64,000 nt of DNA from Acidobacteriota bacterium (GTDB lineage: Bacteria; Acidobacteriota; JAAYUB01), in the NCBI GenBank assembly GCA_029565065.1, contig JAKQOW010000092.1:93186-157185 (forward strand), in the 5' to 3' direction. Numbering within the stretch: position 1 is the stretch's first letter; each line of letters starts with the position of its first letter. The notes beneath the pieces were generated by a model. It was given only the letters and a program-made list of their open reading frames with translations, did no database searches and had not been told where the DNA came from. The translations under genes were made by a program, and so were the position numbers. Of this stretch, positions 8,158 through 17,403 are shown one piece after another.

Positions 8158-8826
8158 TCAGCTCGCTGTGCCACCGTCCTGGGTGACCGGGGATTCGATG
8201 AACTCATATCCGGCGTCACGGACCGCCGCCGCGCCGTTGGTCAAGTCCGCGACCTGGCGGCGCAACGTGTCGGCGTCGGGTGGTGCCACCAACACCCGGG
8301 CGGTCACCTCCGCCGCGAAAACAGGCGGCTGCAGACGGCCCGCGCGGCAGAGCTCCCGCTCCAGCCGGTGCCAGTCCGCGTAGGCGCACCGGATTTCCAG
8401 CGCCAGGCGGCGGGACCGCTCCACGATCCCCGCGGCGCGGACGCCCGCCTGCGCGGCGGCGCCGTACGCCCGGATCAGGCCGCCGGCGCCCAGTTTGATC
8501 CCGCCGAAATAACGGGTCACCACCACGACCGCATTCCGGATCCCAAGCCGGTGCAGGCTCTCCAGGATGGGCTTGCCGGCGGTGCCGGCGGGCTCGCCGT
8601 CGTCGCTGGAGCGCTGGGTTTCCACCTCCAGACCGACCCGAAAAGCGGAGCAGTTGTGGGTGGCGTGCCAGTGCCGCTTCCGGACGTCGGCGATGAAGGC
8701 GGCGGCCGCGGTCTCGTCCGTCGCCCGGCCGACGGCGGCGATGAACCGGGATTTCTCCACCACCAGTTCGGCGACGGCGTCACCGCCCACGGTCCGGTAG
8801 CACTGCGGCGAGTCAGGGTGATTCAT
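8158..8826 (-). CDS. yigZ: YigZ/IMPACT family protein (UPF0029)
   Basis: This encodes 222 residues. The N-terminal IMPACT domain shows THNCSAFRVG, DDGEPAGTAGKP and VVTRYFGGIKLGAGGLIRAY, the family hallmarks. The C-terminal about 80 residues match the small YigZ C-terminal domain (DUF1949-like). Its molecular role in bacteria is not well established; the eukaryotic IMPACT protein acts in translational control. The chosen start MNHPDSPQ lies downstream of the ABC permease stop, leaving 92 nt. It may be cotranscribed with the nucleoside importer upstream, without obvious functional link. Confidence 0.85.
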   Translation of the reverse strand: MNHPDSPQCYRTVGGDAVAELVVEKSRFIAAVGRATDETAAAAFIADVRKRHWHATHNCSAFRVGLEVETQRSSDDGEPAGTAGKPILESLHRLGIRNAVVVVTRYFGGIKLGAGGLIRAYGAAAQAGVRAAGIVERSRRLALEIRCAYADWHRLERELCRAGRLQPPVFAAEVTARVLVAPPDADTLRRQVADLTNGAAAVRDAGYEFIESPVTQDGGTAS

Positions 8827-8918
8827 GGCGATCCCGAATGGTGATCTCTGCCTGAAGGCTCGGTTGTCAGCATACCCGTGCGGCGTCGCGGAATCAAGTG
8901 GCCCCGCGGCAGGTTCGC

Positions 8919-9920
8919 CTACTCGCGCTCGAAGGTCTGGCCCAGGGCCGCCGGCGGATTGGCCCGCAGCAGGCGGAGCAGGCCGGCCAGGCGGCGGCGA
9001 CCGCCCTCGGGCAGGAGGGCGAGCAGGCGGCCCGTCCACTCGGCCTGGCCCACGTTCACCAGCACCAGGGTGAGGATCATGAAGGGGAACGGCGCCACCT
9101 GGAGCACCTGGCTGGGGATGCCGGGCAGGAACGGCTGCAGGACAACGCCCAGCCACTGGAGGAAGGCGAAGAGATAGGCGCCCGCGGCGATCCGCAGCGG
9201 ATGCCAGCCGCCGAAGATGGTGAGGGCCAGCGCGATCCAGCCCAGGCCGTCGAGCCCGCTGATGGTGCCCTTCCAGCCGGCCTTGACGCTGAGCGAGTAC
9301 ATCGGCCCCGCCAGTCCCACCAGCGCGCCGCCGGCCACGGTGTACAGGTACCGCAGCCGGGTCACGTCGGCGCCGCGGACGAAGGCGGCGGCGGGCTGTT
9401 CGCCCAGGCCGCGCAGGGTGAGGCCGGGCCGGGTGCGGTAGATCCACACCCAGGCCGCCGCGATCAGGAGGAAGCTGGCGTAGGTCATGACGTCCTGCCG
9501 GAACAGCAGCGGGCCGACGACGGGCAGCCGCTCCAGCAGCGGCACGGGCAGGACGTCGAGCCGGGGGCCGGCGGCGCCCATGACGGGCGTGCCCAGAAAG
9601 TACGCCAAATCCTTGAGCGTGAGCGCGAGGACGAAGCCCACCGCCACCTGGGACTGGCGCAGGGTGATGCCGGCAACGGCCACCAGCAACGCCGCGGCGG
9701 CGCCCACGACCGCGCCGCCCAGGAAGCCCGCGGCCAGGCTGCCGGTGGCGACCGCGACGGCGAAACCCGTCATCGCCGACAGGATCAGCGTCCCGTTCAG
9801 GGAGAGGTTGACGACGCCGGCGCGCTCCGAGAGGGCTTCGCCGATGGCGGCCATCACCAGCGGTCCCGCGGTGGCGAGCACGCCGGCCAGACCCGTCAGC
9901 AGGATCGCTGTCCAGTCCAT
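8919..9920 (-). CDS. BMP-type nucleoside/sugar ABC transporter permease (second permease)
   Basis: This encodes 333 residues, very hydrophobic with about eight membrane segments. The motif AIGEALSERAGVVNLSLNGTLILSA is diagnostic of the BPD_transp_2 permeases of BmpA/YufQ-type nucleoside importers. The start MDWTAILL is chosen because an upstream extension is basic, low-complexity and overlaps the preceding permease. It is last in the lipoprotein-ATPase-permease-permease order, 10 nt after its partner. It probably forms a heterodimeric inner-membrane channel with that partner. Confidence 0.85.
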   Translation of the reverse strand: MDWTAILLTGLAGVLATAGPLVMAAIGEALSERAGVVNLSLNGTLILSAMTGFAVAVATGSLAAGFLGGAVVGAAAALLVAVAGITLRQSQVAVGFVLALTLKDLAYFLGTPVMGAAGPRLDVLPVPLLERLPVVGPLLFRQDVMTYASFLLIAAAWVWIYRTRPGLTLRGLGEQPAAAFVRGADVTRLRYLYTVAGGALVGLAGPMYSLSVKAGWKGTISGLDGLGWIALALTIFGGWHPLRIAAGAYLFAFLQWLGVVLQPFLPGIPSQVLQVAPFPFMILTLVLVNVGQAEWTGRLLALLPEGGRRRLAGLLRLLRANPPAALGQTFERE

Positions 9921-9930
9921 CGTGGCCTCG

Positions 9931-10974
9931 TTACGACCGCGCCGCCGCCCGGTGGCGGAGGCCGTCGGAGAATAACACACCCAGCACCAGCAGGCCCTGC
10001 AGCACGCCGGACAGGGACGAGTCCAACTGCAGGGCGATGGGCAACTGGATGCCGCCGATGGTGATGGCGGCGAAGAAGGCCGCCACTGGAACCACCCAGA
10101 CCGCCCGATAGCGGATGATGAGGGCCACCAGCAGCCCCAGGAAGCCGTAACCGCTGGAAATCGACGGGATCAGCCGGTGATAGACGGCGGTCACCTGCAC
10201 GAATCCGGCCAGCCCGGCCAGCGCGCCGCACAATCCGAACGCCACCAGCAGGTTCCGCCACGTGGGCACGCCCAGCAGGAAGGCGGCCCGGGCGTTCAGC
10301 CCCACCGCCCTGAGCCGCAGGCCTAGCGCGCTCCGGCTCAGCAGCAGCGCTATGGCGCCCACCGCCGCCAGCCCCAGCGCCAGGGACCAGAGGCTGAGCC
10401 GCGTGCCGGCCAGGGTGGGGAGCCCGAGCGATTCGGGAAACGGTTCGGTGCCGCTCATGGAGCCGATGCCCGGCCGCTTCCAGGGGCCGAAGATGAGCCA
10501 CAGAATGAGGGCGGAGGCGATGAAGTTCAATCCCAGCCCGCCGAATATCTCGTTGACGCCGCCGATGGTTTTCAGCAGGCCGGCCAGCACCGCCCACGCG
10601 GCGCCGGCAGTCATGCCGGCAGCCAGCGCGATCGACAGAACCAGCCAGGGGGGCAGGGGGGCATCCTGAAGGAGCCGCAGGACTCCGGTGACGCCGATGG
10701 CGCCCATGACGATCTGCCCCTCGATGCCGATGTTCCACAGCCCGGCGGCGAAGGTGACGAGCAGCCCGGCGGTGACCAGGACCAGCGGTCCCCAGACGAC
10801 CAGGACGTCGGCCAGCCGGTTGACGGAGCCGAAGGCGCCCAGTCCCATCTGGCGAAACGCCTCGAGGGGCGACGCGCCGGCCAGCAGCAGCAAGCCGGCG
10901 GCGGCCAGCACGGCCACACCAACACCGATGACCGGTCCCCCGGTCCGCAGCCAGAGTGAACGGGCGCGGATCAT
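9931..10974 (-). CDS. BMP-type nucleoside/sugar ABC transporter permease (first permease)
   Basis: This encodes 347 residues with about eight to ten membrane helices. AGLWNIGIEGQIVMGAIG matches the conserved motif of YufP/NupP-like permeases. The start MIRARSLW overlaps the ATPase stop by 4 nt (ATGA), a typical coupling signal that decides against an upstream start. It pairs with the next permease and is energised by the double ATPase upstream. Confidence 0.85.
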   Translation of the reverse strand: MIRARSLWLRTGGPVIGVGVAVLAAAGLLLLAGASPLEAFRQMGLGAFGSVNRLADVLVVWGPLVLVTAGLLVTFAAGLWNIGIEGQIVMGAIGVTGVLRLLQDAPLPPWLVLSIALAAGMTAGAAWAVLAGLLKTIGGVNEIFGGLGLNFIASALILWLIFGPWKRPGIGSMSGTEPFPESLGLPTLAGTRLSLWSLALGLAAVGAIALLLSRSALGLRLRAVGLNARAAFLLGVPTWRNLLVAFGLCGALAGLAGFVQVTAVYHRLIPSISSGYGFLGLLVALIIRYRAVWVVPVAAFFAAITIGGIQLPIALQLDSSLSGVLQGLLVLGVLFSDGLRHRAAARS

Positions 10975-12452
10975 CCGGCAGCCTCCCGATCCCAGCCTTT
11001 GCCGCCGATGAGCCGTCCCAGCGTCTCGATGTCCATGGTGGCCGGATCCAGAGGCGGCGAGCTCCGCCCGCAGAAGCACACCACGATCCGGTCGCTGTGG
11101 GCGCGGATCTCGTCCAGGTCGGAGGACAGGAACAGGATGGCCGCGCCCGCCTGGCAGTGCGCGCGCAACCGGATCCAGACGGCGACGGCCGACTCCACAT
11201 CCAGCCCCCGCGTGGGCTCTTCGATGAGGATGAGCGCCAGCGGCGGAGCCAGCAGCGACAGCAGCGCCCGCTGCTGGTTGCCGCCCGAGAGCTCCCGCAT
11301 CCGGGTGTCGGGGCGCCCCCGGATCGCGAACTCACGGATCCGCTCGTCGGCCGTGGCCCGGGCGCGGGGCCAGTCGATGAACAGACCCCGCGGCGGATGG
11401 ACCAACTGCAGGTGTTCCGCCAAATCCATGTCGCCGATCAGACCTTCCTCAAGGCGCGCCGTGGGTACGAAGACCACCCCGTGGCCGCGGAACGACGGGA
11501 AAGCGTGTCCCGTCAGGTCGCGGCCTCCGATCCGCACGGTGCCGGCGGTGGTTCGGACCAGGCCCGCGCAGGCCCGCAGCAGGAGGCGCTGACCGCTGCC
11601 CGTAAGACCGGCCAGGCCCACCACCTCGCCCGCCCGGATGTCGAGATCCAGCGGCGCCAGCCGCAGCCGGTCGTCCACGGCGGACACCCCGCGCAGCTCC
11701 AGCACGGGACGTCCCGGCGCCTGCGGTTGCCGTTGGGGCGGGACCACCGGCCGGCCGAACATGAGGGTCACCAACTCCGCCGTGGTGTACGGCGGGGTCA
11801 GCGCGCCGGCCAGCGCGCCGGCGCGGAGGACGGCAACCCGGTGGCAGAGCGACTCCACCTCATCCAGCTTGTGGGAGACGAACAGGATGGTCCGGCCTTC
11901 GGCGGACAGCCGCCGGAGGGTTTCGAACAGCTGGGCTTTCTGCGCCGCGCTGATCCCGGTGGTGGGTTCGTCCAGGATCAGCACCCGGACATCCAGGCTC
12001 AGCAGGCGCAGGACCTCCAGCTGCTGTCGCTCGCCCACCGTCAACGTGTCCAGGTAGGCGCGTGGATCGAAGGCGAACCCGAAGGTCGCCGCCAGCTCGC
12101 GCAGGCGGCGCCGAGCCGCCGCTCGCGACGGGAAGAAATGGCCCGGCCGGCCGGACATGAAGTTTTCCAGCACGGTGAGCGAGGGGAAGTCCAGGGGGTC
12201 CTGGTGCAGCATCCCGACACCGGCGCGCACCGCGTCGGCCGGATGGCGGAAGACGACCGGTTTCCCGCCGAGCAGGATCTCGCCGCCGTCCGGGCGCAGG
12301 TAACCCGACAGGATTTTCATCAGGGTGCTCTTGCCGGCGCCGTTCTCGCCGAGCAGTCCCTGGATGGTGCCGCCGGGCACGGCCAGCGTCACGCGGTCGC
12401 TGGCGGTGACGCGGCCGAATGTCTTGCGGATTTCCTTCAGGATGATGTCCAT
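10971..12452 (-). CDS. BMP-type nucleoside ABC transporter ATP-binding protein (tandem NBDs)
   Basis: This encodes 493 residues with two nucleotide-binding domains in one chain, as in MglA/RbsA/YufO proteins. NBD1 has Walker A GENGAGKST near residue 36, the signature TVGERQQLEVLRLL and Walker B VLILDEPTTG. NBD2 has a degenerate Walker A (GLTGSGQRLLL) and a good signature LSGGNQQRALL followed by LILIEEPTRG. One-and-a-half active sites is normal for this class. It lies 40 nt after the bmpA-like gene and overlaps the first permease by 4 nt. Confidence 0.9.
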   Translation of the reverse strand: MDIILKEIRKTFGRVTASDRVTLAVPGGTIQGLLGENGAGKSTLMKILSGYLRPDGGEILLGGKPVVFRHPADAVRAGVGMLHQDPLDFPSLTVLENFMSGRPGHFFPSRAAARRRLRELAATFGFAFDPRAYLDTLTVGERQQLEVLRLLSLDVRVLILDEPTTGISAAQKAQLFETLRRLSAEGRTILFVSHKLDEVESLCHRVAVLRAGALAGALTPPYTTAELVTLMFGRPVVPPQRQPQAPGRPVLELRGVSAVDDRLRLAPLDLDIRAGEVVGLAGLTGSGQRLLLRACAGLVRTTAGTVRIGGRDLTGHAFPSFRGHGVVFVPTARLEEGLIGDMDLAEHLQLVHPPRGLFIDWPRARATADERIREFAIRGRPDTRMRELSGGNQQRALLSLLAPPLALILIEEPTRGLDVESAVAVWIRLRAHCQAGAAILFLSSDLDEIRAHSDRIVVCFCGRSSPPLDPATMDIETLGRLIGGKGWDREAAG

Positions 12453-12492
12453 GGCGCCAATCGGGGATCCGGTGCGACGACTCTCCCCGCGC

Positions 12493-13716
12493 TCACTGGT
12501 TCGAGACGCTCTGGCCCGTCATGCCCTGGAGCAACTGCGGCAGGTACCAGACCTGGGCGTCGGTGGCGGTTTCGCCGGGCTTGAGGAAGACTGCGCCGTC
12601 CTGGTACTGCAGCGGACCGGTCCAGAGGTTGAGACCGCCGGCCAGCGCGCCGATGAACGCGTCCAGTTCCCGCGCGGCGGCCGGCGCCAGCGCCGCCCCC
12701 TTCTGGTAGCCGACGGCGGAGCGGTCGGGGTCGTTGATGTCCGACCAGTCGGGGCTCAGCCACTGGAACGACGGCTGCCAGGTTCCGGCGCGGACGGCTT
12801 CCACCTGCTGGACGTAGGCCGGACCCCAGTTGTAGTACGGCACGCCCAGGCAGACGCCTTCGGCTTCGGCGCAGGCGCTCACATAGTCATAAGGAATGGC
12901 GTAGGCCGGCTTGTCCGGCGTGGAGAACTTCTTGGCTTCCGCCAGCGCCTCGGTGGTGTCGATGCCCGACACGACCACGTCGAAACCGCTGGCGAAGAAA
13001 CCGTCGGCCACCTGCGTGGGATCGGCGGTGACCCCGGGGATGTTGAACCAGAAGCCGATCCACGACACCTTGAAGCGGAGTTGCCCCGGATTGCGTTTGA
13101 GCACCTGCGTCCAGGCATGGCGGGCGCCCAGGTAGGTGGCGGCGGCCAGACGGCGCGTCTCGTCGTTGATCAGCGGGCCCAGGTAGCCGATCCGACCGGT
13201 GCGGGTGGTCATGGCCGCGGCGAATCCGGCCATGGCCGCGCCGTGCTCCATCCGCCCCATGATGTTGGCGAGGTTGGGCAGTCGGGCGTGGTCCCGGCCC
13301 TCGGGCCAGGCGCTGTCTCCGGAGATGTGGATGACCGGGATGTCGCGGTGGGCGCGGGCGAACTCCAGCGCGCCGTCCTTCATGTCGTCGGAGTTGAAGA
13401 TGACCAGGCGGGCGCCGCGGGCCAGGAGGTCGTCCGCGAGCTGGGCGGGGGTGGTCCCCGGGCGGTCGGAAGGATTGACCTTGTCCACGTATACCATCCG
13501 GGCGCCGGGCACGTTCTTTTCGACGTACCGGCCCGCCTCGAAGTGGGCCTGGCTCCATCCATGGTCGTTGGCCGGTCCCACCATCAGCAGGCCGAATACA
13601 AATTCGTTCTGCGGGGGCGCCGCCACGTCCGGAGCAGGGCCGGAACCGCAACCGGCCAGCCCGACCAGCAGCATCCCCGCGAGCAGGCGAACTCCCCAAG
13701 CTCCTGGTCTTGACAT
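12493..13716 (-). CDS. BmpA/PnrA-type nucleoside-binding lipoprotein
   Basis: This encodes 407 residues after GGAGGTTGCCC. The signal peptide ends in the lipobox LAGC, so the mature protein is lipid-anchored. It then shows the BMP fold (FGLLMVGPANDHGWSQAHFEAGRYV, NIMGRMEHGAAMAGFAAAMTT, GYLGPLINDE). BMP proteins such as PnrA bind purine nucleosides; autoinducer-2-like and simple sugar ligands are alternatives. It leads the importer operon (this gene, ATPase, two permeases). A terminator of the upstream operon lies 57 nt before it, so it has its own promoter in that short gap. Confidence 0.85.
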   Translation of the reverse strand: MSRPGAWGVRLLAGMLLVGLAGCGSGPAPDVAAPPQNEFVFGLLMVGPANDHGWSQAHFEAGRYVEKNVPGARMVYVDKVNPSDRPGTTPAQLADDLLARGARLVIFNSDDMKDGALEFARAHRDIPVIHISGDSAWPEGRDHARLPNLANIMGRMEHGAAMAGFAAAMTTRTGRIGYLGPLINDETRRLAAATYLGARHAWTQVLKRNPGQLRFKVSWIGFWFNIPGVTADPTQVADGFFASGFDVVVSGIDTTEALAEAKKFSTPDKPAYAIPYDYVSACAEAEGVCLGVPYYNWGPAYVQQVEAVRAGTWQPSFQWLSPDWSDINDPDRSAVGYQKGAALAPAAARELDAFIGALAGGLNLWTGPLQYQDGAVFLKPGETATDAQVWYLPQLLQGMTGQSVSNQ

Positions 13717-13772
13717 GGGCAACCTCCGGTTAGGATAGCCATATTCTGGCAGAGGCCCGCGGAGTCTGCAAA

Positions 13773-13797
13773 TAAAAAAACCCGGCCGGTGGCCGGG
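13773..13797 (-). terminator. Intrinsic terminator after ftcD
   Basis: Read on the minus strand, CCCGGCC and GGCCGGG pair around a 3-nt loop, followed by TTTTTTT. It ends the decarboxylase-ftcD operon 42 nt after the ftcD stop. Confidence 0.85.
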
Positions 13798-13838
13798 TGT
13801 CGTTTTCAGGAGTGACGGGTCGGTCGGAAGGCCGTGGT

Positions 13839-14765
13839 TCAGTCGGTGAACAGGAATTTCTCGTCGAGGTGCTTCTGGATGTTCCGTTCCAGCAGCTTCT
13901 CGTGGTCGAAGCCGCGGATGCCCATGTAATACTCGGCCGACTCGACGAAGGCGACTTCCGGAATCAGGCCGATCATCTCGACCGGACCGAGCGCGATGCC
14001 GTACCGCCGGCATTCCATGCGCAGCATCTCGATCACCCGGTACATCGGGGTTTCGCGGAAATTGTGGATGGACACCGTGATCAGCGGGTGCTGGGTGGTT
14101 TCGTCGCATCCCAGGTGCGCCTTGACGTGGGGCAGGCCGCCGTGGCCCCACTGCATGATCTGGCAGATGGCGCGGGCCGCCTCCAGGTCGGTGGTGTGCA
14201 GGAGCACGCTGAAGCTGATCAGCGGGTGGCGGGCGCCGATGATGGTGGCGCCGGTGTCCGCCGGGAAGGTCTCGGGGCCGAAGTCGGGGCGCCAGCGGGG
14301 CTCCTTGATCTTTTCGGCGAAGCCCTCGTACTCGCCCTCGCGGATGTTGTCGATATCGCGGCGGGCCGGATAGCGCGCGGACTCGCTGAACAGGTACACC
14401 GGGATCTTGAAGCGCGCGGCCACCTGTTCGGCGAACTCCACGGACATCTGGACGGCCTCGGCGATGGTGGCGTCCTTCAGGGGGACGAACGGAAAGACGT
14501 CCACCGAGCCGATGCGGGGGTAGGCGCCCTGGTGCCGCCGCATGTCGATCCGTGCCAGCGCCACCTCATAGAGCTGCAGGCCGGCTTCGAAGATGGCGTC
14601 GCGCGGGCCGGTGAATCCGAAGACCGTCCGGTTGCGGATGTGGTCCATGGACACGTCCAGCATCATCAGGTTGGGCACGCTGTTGAGCCGAGCGGCCAGC
14701 TCGTCGATGAACTTCCGGTCACGGCCCTCGCAGATGTTGGGGATCACGGCGATGATCTTGCTCAT
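13839..14765 (-). CDS. ftcD: Glutamate formimidoyltransferase
   Basis: This encodes 308 residues, the length of a stand-alone formiminotransferase domain; no cyclodeaminase domain is present. Motifs include IPNICEGRD at the N terminus, DHIRNRTVFGFTG and GAYPRIGSVDVFPFVP, all characteristic. It moves a formimino group from N-formimino-glutamate to tetrahydrofolate in the last step of one histidine degradation route. No other hut gene is nearby; instead it closes the sodium-pump decarboxylase operon, 9 nt after oadB. The enzyme call is strong; why it sits here is unknown. Confidence 0.9.
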   Translation of the reverse strand: MSKIIAVIPNICEGRDRKFIDELAARLNSVPNLMMLDVSMDHIRNRTVFGFTGPRDAIFEAGLQLYEVALARIDMRRHQGAYPRIGSVDVFPFVPLKDATIAEAVQMSVEFAEQVAARFKIPVYLFSESARYPARRDIDNIREGEYEGFAEKIKEPRWRPDFGPETFPADTGATIIGARHPLISFSVLLHTTDLEAARAICQIMQWGHGGLPHVKAHLGCDETTQHPLITVSIHNFRETPMYRVIEMLRMECRRYGIALGPVEMIGLIPEVAFVESAEYYMGIRGFDHEKLLERNIQKHLDEKFLFTD

Positions 14766-14774
14766 GGACGCCTC

Positions 14775-16508
14775 CTAGAAGATGCCGAGGAAAATGCCGG
14801 CGGCGATGGCCGATCCGATGACGCCGGCGACGTTGGGGCCCATGGCGTGCATCAGCAGGTGGTTGTTCGGATCTTCGGCAAGACCCACCAGCTCGGACAC
14901 GCGGGCCGAGTCGGGCACGGCCGACACCCCGGCCGAACCGATCAGGGGATTGATCTTGTCCTTCAGGAACAGGTTCATGAACTTGGCGAATAGCACGCCG
15001 CCCGCCGACGCGGTGGCAAAGGCAAAGCAGCCCAGGGCGAAGATCAGGACGGAGCGCGGGGTCAGGAAGACCTGGGCCGACGTCGAGGCCCCCACCACCA
15101 GGCCCAGCAGGATGGTGCAGATGTCCAGCAGGGCGCTGGAGGCCGTCTTGGACAGCCGGCCCGTCACGCCCGACTCCTTCAGCAGATTGCCGAAGAACAG
15201 CATGCCCAGCAGCGGCAGACCGCCGGGCGCCACCAGGCAGGTGACGATCATGCCGGCGATGGGGAACAGGATCTTCTCCGTCTTGCTTACTTTCCGTCCC
15301 GGCTTCATCCGAATGAGCCGCTCTTTCTTGGTCGTGAGCAGCTTCATGATGGGCGGCTGGATGATGGGCACCATGGCCATGTAGGAATAGGCGGCGATGG
15401 CGATGGGGCCGATCAGGTTGGGCGAGAGGCGGGACGCCAGGAAGATGGCCGTGGGGCCGTCGGCGCCGCCGATGATGCCGATAGAGGCGGCGTCGTTGGC
15501 CGAGAAACCCAGCGCGAGGGCGCCGAGGAACGTGGTGAAGATGCCGATCTGGGCGGCGGCGCCGAGCAGCACGCCCTTGGGGTTGGACAGCATGGCCGAG
15601 AAATCGGTCAGCGCGCCGATGCCCAGGAAGATCAGGGGCGGGAAGATGCCCGCCCGCACGCCGAAGTAGATCATCCCCAGCACGCTGTTGGTGGTGGTGT
15701 TGAACACGTACTCGTGGGTGAGGGGATCGATCATGTAGATGGAAATGGCATCGAAAATCTGGAGGGGCAGGGGGATGTTGCCCACCAGGATGCCGAAGCC
15801 GATGGGGACCAGGAGCAGGGGTTCGTACTCCTTGGCGATGCCGAGGTAGATGAACAGGCATCCGATCACCAGCATGATGAGGTTGAGGTACGAGAGATTG
15901 ACCACACCGAGGCCGGTGAGGATCTGATCCACATAATTCTGGATCTCGCCGGTGTGAATGTCGCGGTTGAACACGCCCTGGGCGATGTTGGTCACCAGGC
16001 CGATGCTGTGATGCTCGGCCACGGCGATCACCCGGAACAGCCCGGCCTGGCGGCCCTGGCGGTCTAGCAGTTGCCCCTTGGCGCCGGGTTTGAGGACCGC
16101 AGCGCTCATATCGCGCCAGCCCTTGTCGATGCGGAAATAGTGGGTCGGATCATCGAGGGCGAAGAGGACGTTGTCCATCCGGGCGGCCGGCGATGCTATC
16201 CGCGTTACATCCGCGGCAAAATGGCCGGGCGCCATGTCGAGACGGGCCGTGCAGGAATCGGTGCCGGCCAGCACCACTTCGAAGCGGCCGATGGCGCGGT
16301 TGTCGCGGTCGAACAGAATCCCGGACGTGCCTGGCTGTACCTGCTGCTTCGCCTTGAGATCCCATTCCGGCGCCGAGAAGCCGTGGCGGGTGCCATGGAA
16401 CAGGGTCGCGTAGGGCGTGTCGGGGAACGACACGCCAAACGTCGGGCCAGCCCAGGCCCAGCCGGCCAGCAGGATCCAAGCGATCATTAAAACTGCGATG
16501 CGTCTCAC
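14775..16508 (-). CDS. oadB: Na+-translocating acyl-CoA/oxaloacetate decarboxylase beta subunit with an unusual N-terminal extension
   Basis: This encodes 577 residues, against about 380-430 for typical OadB/MmdB. Residues from about 200 match the beta subunit: many membrane helices, IGIIGGADGPTAIF, NPLIGSAGVSAVPDSARV and HAMGPNVAGVIGSAIAAG. It uses decarboxylation energy to pump Na+ across the inner membrane. Residues 1-190 are extra: a signal peptide (LAGWAWAGPT) then a soluble beta-rich domain with two similar halves (QPGTSGILFDRDNRAIGRFEVV and KPGAKGQLLDRQGRQAGLFRVI), presumably periplasmic. The domain is joined in frame without any stop. Confidence 0.88.
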   Translation of the reverse strand: MRRIAVLMIAWILLAGWAWAGPTFGVSFPDTPYATLFHGTRHGFSAPEWDLKAKQQVQPGTSGILFDRDNRAIGRFEVVLAGTDSCTARLDMAPGHFAADVTRIASPAARMDNVLFALDDPTHYFRIDKGWRDMSAAVLKPGAKGQLLDRQGRQAGLFRVIAVAEHHSIGLVTNIAQGVFNRDIHTGEIQNYVDQILTGLGVVNLSYLNLIMLVIGCLFIYLGIAKEYEPLLLVPIGFGILVGNIPLPLQIFDAISIYMIDPLTHEYVFNTTTNSVLGMIYFGVRAGIFPPLIFLGIGALTDFSAMLSNPKGVLLGAAAQIGIFTTFLGALALGFSANDAASIGIIGGADGPTAIFLASRLSPNLIGPIAIAAYSYMAMVPIIQPPIMKLLTTKKERLIRMKPGRKVSKTEKILFPIAGMIVTCLVAPGGLPLLGMLFFGNLLKESGVTGRLSKTASSALLDICTILLGLVVGASTSAQVFLTPRSVLIFALGCFAFATASAGGVLFAKFMNLFLKDKINPLIGSAGVSAVPDSARVSELVGLAEDPNNHLLMHAMGPNVAGVIGSAIAAGIFLGIF

Positions 16509-16572
16509 GTGTTCCCTCTGTGTTCCATGGCGGTGTCGCCTGACAGGCGGGCGACGGAGCGCCCGACGCCGC

Positions 16573-17046
16573 CTACAGGGTGGTCATGGCCGAACGGGCG
16601 ATCTCCACGAGCGGATCACCTTCGGAGACCACGTCACCGTTCTTGACGTGCACTTTCTTGACGGTGCCGCTGTAGGGCGACCGGATGTGATTTTCCATCT
16701 TCATGGCTTCCATCAGCACCAGGTTGGCGCCCGCCTCGACGGTGCTCCCCTCCTTGACATAGACGTCCAGGATGAGGCCCGGCAGCGGCGACATGACGCT
16801 CTCGCCGGCGACGGGCCGGCTCCCGCGCGATGCCGGGGCGGTAGCCGGCGGCGGGGCGGCCGCGGGCGCGGGCGCCACCGCGGAGGGCCGATGCATGGTC
16901 GGTGCCGCGACGATCTTGCGGCCGATCTCCACGAGGTCCACCGCGTACTCGGTGTTGTTGACCACGATCCGGGCGGTTTCACCGGTCAGTTCCTTGACTT
17001 CGGCGGTGTACTCGCGTCCGGCGATTTTTAGAGTATATCGGCTCAT
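16573..17046 (-). CDS. Biotin carboxyl carrier subunit of the decarboxylase
   Basis: This encodes 157 residues. A short N-terminal domain (1-45) is joined by an Ala/Pro-rich linker (about 50-80) to a biotinyl domain with the hallmark EAMKMEN, biotin attaching to Lys116. It carries CO2 from the carboxyltransferase to the membrane beta subunit. It lies between oadG (14 nt) and oadB, the usual order of methylmalonyl-CoA or glutaconyl-CoA decarboxylase operons. Confidence 0.92.
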   Translation of the reverse strand: MSRYTLKIAGREYTAEVKELTGETARIVVNNTEYAVDLVEIGRKIVAAPTMHRPSAVAPAPAAAPPPATAPASRGSRPVAGESVMSPLPGLILDVYVKEGSTVEAGANLVLMEAMKMENHIRSPYSGTVKKVHVKNGDVVSEGDPLVEIARSAMTTL

Positions 17047-17060
17047 CCGTTACGGCTCCT

Positions 17061-17390
17061 CTAGGTCAGGTTGAAAATGCCGCGCTGCGGCGGCGGCTGG
17101 ACCGACTGCCGCTGGCGGGTCAGAGTCAGGCGGCTGCCGTGGTCGGGCGCGTTGAGCCGCAGTTCGATTTCCAGAACCGTCAGGATGACGGCCAGCACCT
17201 GCGGATCCAGGGGAGCGGCGTCGGCGACGGTTTCCACGGCGGCCGGAGTCGGCGCGGCCGGGCGGCGCCGGCGCTGGAGGAACTCGGGGACGGCCCGGAA
17301 CGACCAGATCATCAGGGCGGTCAGGGCCAGGCCGATGAACACCACCCCCATGCCGAGTCCGGTCACGATCATTGCTTCGATCGCACTCAC
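17061..17390 (-). CDS. oadG: Na+-pump decarboxylase gamma subunit (OadG family)
   Basis: This encodes 109 residues from a GTG start 13 nt after the mmdA stop, with GAGG upstream. A single membrane helix (MIVTGLGMGVVFIGLALTAL) starts near residue 6, then a basic, Pro-rich linker and a short C-terminal tail. This matches OadG/MmdD proteins, which stabilise the complex. The family is poorly conserved, so context carries much of the call. Confidence 0.8.
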   Translation of the reverse strand: MSAIEAMIVTGLGMGVVFIGLALTALMIWSFRAVPEFLQRRRRPAAPTPAAVETVADAAPLDPQVLAVILTVLEIELRLNAPDHGSRLTLTRQRQSVQPPPQRGIFNLT

Positions 17391-17403
17391 GGTTTTTCCT
17401 CGC

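Noticed and set aside
8827..9447. Long N-terminal extension of the YigZ homologue
   Set aside because: The upstream in-frame stretch is Arg/Pro-rich and lies opposite in phase to the ABC permease; the ATG at 8826 starts the conserved domain.
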